A stretch of DNA of 64,000 nt from Bradyrhizobium glycinis (lineage in GTDB: Bacteria > Pseudomonadota > Alphaproteobacteria > Rhizobiales > Xanthobacteraceae): assembly GCF_016031655.1 (NCBI RefSeq), contig NZ_JACCHQ010000009.1, forward strand, positions 62,001 through 126,000, given 5' to 3'. Numbering within the stretch: the first letter of the stretch is position 1; the number at the start of each line of letters is the position of its first letter. The notes below the pieces were generated by a model that had not been told where the DNA came from, did not search any database, and worked only from the letters and a program-made list of their open reading frames with translations. Positions 63,246 to 64,000 of the stretch are shown here, piece after piece. The translations under genes were made by a program, and so were the position numbers.

Positions 63246-64000
63246 ATGGACGCCTCATTGCCCGCCCATATGCGCCCGGAACGCTCGTTCCAGGGCTTCA
63301 TCCTCGCGCTCCAGCGGTTCTGGGCCGAGCAGGGCTGCGTGATCCTGCAGCCCTACGACATGGAGATGGGCGCGGGCACCTTCCATCCGGCGACCACGCT
63401 GCGCGCGCTCGGGCCAAAGCCCTGGAATGCCGCCTATGTGCAGCCCTCGCGCCGGCCGAAGGACGGCCGTTACGGCGAGAACCCGAACCGGATGCAGCAC
63501 TATTACCAGTTCCAGGTGATCATGAAGCCCTCGCCGCCGAACCTTCAGGAGCTGTACCTGAAGTCGCTCGCCGCGATCGGCATCGATTCCGCCGTGCACG
63601 ACATCCGCTTTGTCGAGGACGATTGGGAGAGCCCGACCTTGGGCGCCTGGGGCCTTGGTTGGGAGTGCTGGTGCGACGGCATGGAAGTCAGCCAGTTCAC
63701 CTATTTCCAGCAGGTCGCGGGCTTCGAATGTGCGCCGGTCGCGGGCGAGCTCACCTACGGGCTCGAGCGCCTTGCGATGTATGTGCAGGGCGTCGACCGC
63801 GTCTACGACCTCAACTTCAACGGTCGCGAGGGCGAGGCCAAGGTCACCTATGGCGACGTGTTCCTGCAGGCCGAGCAGGAATATTCGCGGCACAATTTCG
63901 AACATGCTGACACCGGGATGCTGTTCGAGCAGTTCAAGATGGCGGAAGCGGCCTGCCGCAAATATCTCGACGCCGGCTGGCGCGAAGGCAATCGCAAAGA
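63246..64000 (+). CDS. glyQ: Glycyl-tRNA synthetase alpha subunit (partial, runs off the edge)
   Basis: The first 251 codons of the alpha chain of the bacterial (alpha2beta2) glycyl-tRNA synthetase are present. They include the N-terminal [21 protein letters not shown], then [49 protein letters not shown] and [11 protein letters not shown] (class II motifs). The gene continues past 64000, and glyS would be expected next. The ATG at 63246 has GA-rich sequence upstream. Confidence 0.97.
   Translation, partial: MDASLPAHMRPERSFQGFILALQRFWAEQGCVILQPYDMEMGAGTFHPATTLRALGPKPWNAAYVQPSRRPKDGRYGENPNRMQHYYQFQVIMKPSPPNLQELYLKSLAAIGIDSAVHDIRFVEDDWESPTLGAWGLGWECWCDGMEVSQFTYFQQVAGFECAPVAGELTYGLERLAMYVQGVDRVYDLNFNGREGEAKVTYGDVFLQAEQEYSRHNFEHADTGMLFEQFKMAEAACRKYLDAGWREGNRK

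Overview
The window looks like the chromosome of a Bradyrhizobium-type alphaproteobacterium (Nitrobacteraceae, Hyphomicrobiales). The grounds are a fused cytochrome b/c1 gene (fbcH) behind a Rieske gene, a fused anthranilate synthase trpE(G) with a leader peptide carrying two adjacent Trp codons, a CcrM methylase with GANTC sites at its start, high G+C throughout, and dense families of intergenic palindromic repeats of the kind found in this genus. No rRNA, tRNA, CRISPR array, transposase or prophage gene was seen.

Layout. 1-5951 is a four-gene heavy-metal RND efflux module: a His-rich protein, an enlarged adaptor, a CzcA-type pump and a small periplasmic protein, with no outer-membrane channel gene. 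6210-8968 is a minus-strand operon trmL-queE-hemF-HAD. 9248-11914 is fbcFH (bc1 complex). 12148-16156 holds a dienelactone hydrolase, the trp leader/attenuator, trpE(G) and apt. 16175-20898 (minus) carries two ParA/MinD-type ATPases, an M48 protease with LemA, and an Rsm22-type protein. 21011-27732 is a chromosome-maintenance block smc, dsbA-like, dciA and mutY, with a higBA toxin-antitoxin pair between dciA and mutY. 27798-36033 is mixed metabolism and signalling: thioesterase, FAD monooxygenase, two GSTs, a LysR/SnoaL divergent pair and an MCP. 36046-42130 holds ccrM, a zinc metallopeptidase, moaB, a MarR-GNAT fusion, a GT2 and an RMD1 protein. 42295-45908 is ackA-xfp (phosphoketolase route to acetate). 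46119-54777 has a radical SAM protein behind a LexA-type box, rnhB, a GT39, an atypical uracil-DNA glycosylase, ETF-QO and a TPR protein. 54864-64000 has ispE, a compact minus-strand operon HxlR-ketosynthase-LysE-hydrolase with a perfect 29-bp operator-like palindrome, a polyprenyl synthase, a DUF2007/TrmN-like pair, an S49 peptidase and the start of glyQ.

Most of this is ordinary core genome, and I found no clearly undescribed multi-gene system. The regions most worth a second look are: (i) higBA inserted upstream of the replication/segregation genes dciA-dsbA-smc, with a perfect 19-bp operator; (ii) the HxlR-KS-LysE-hydrolase operon; (iii) a dispersed sequence element found twice, once fused to an SOS box; (iv) the paired ParA-like ATPases with no ParB; (v) the trp attenuator, whose terminator arm overlaps the leader's Trp codons; and (vi) a uracil-DNA glycosylase that has too few cysteines for the usual iron-sulfur cluster.
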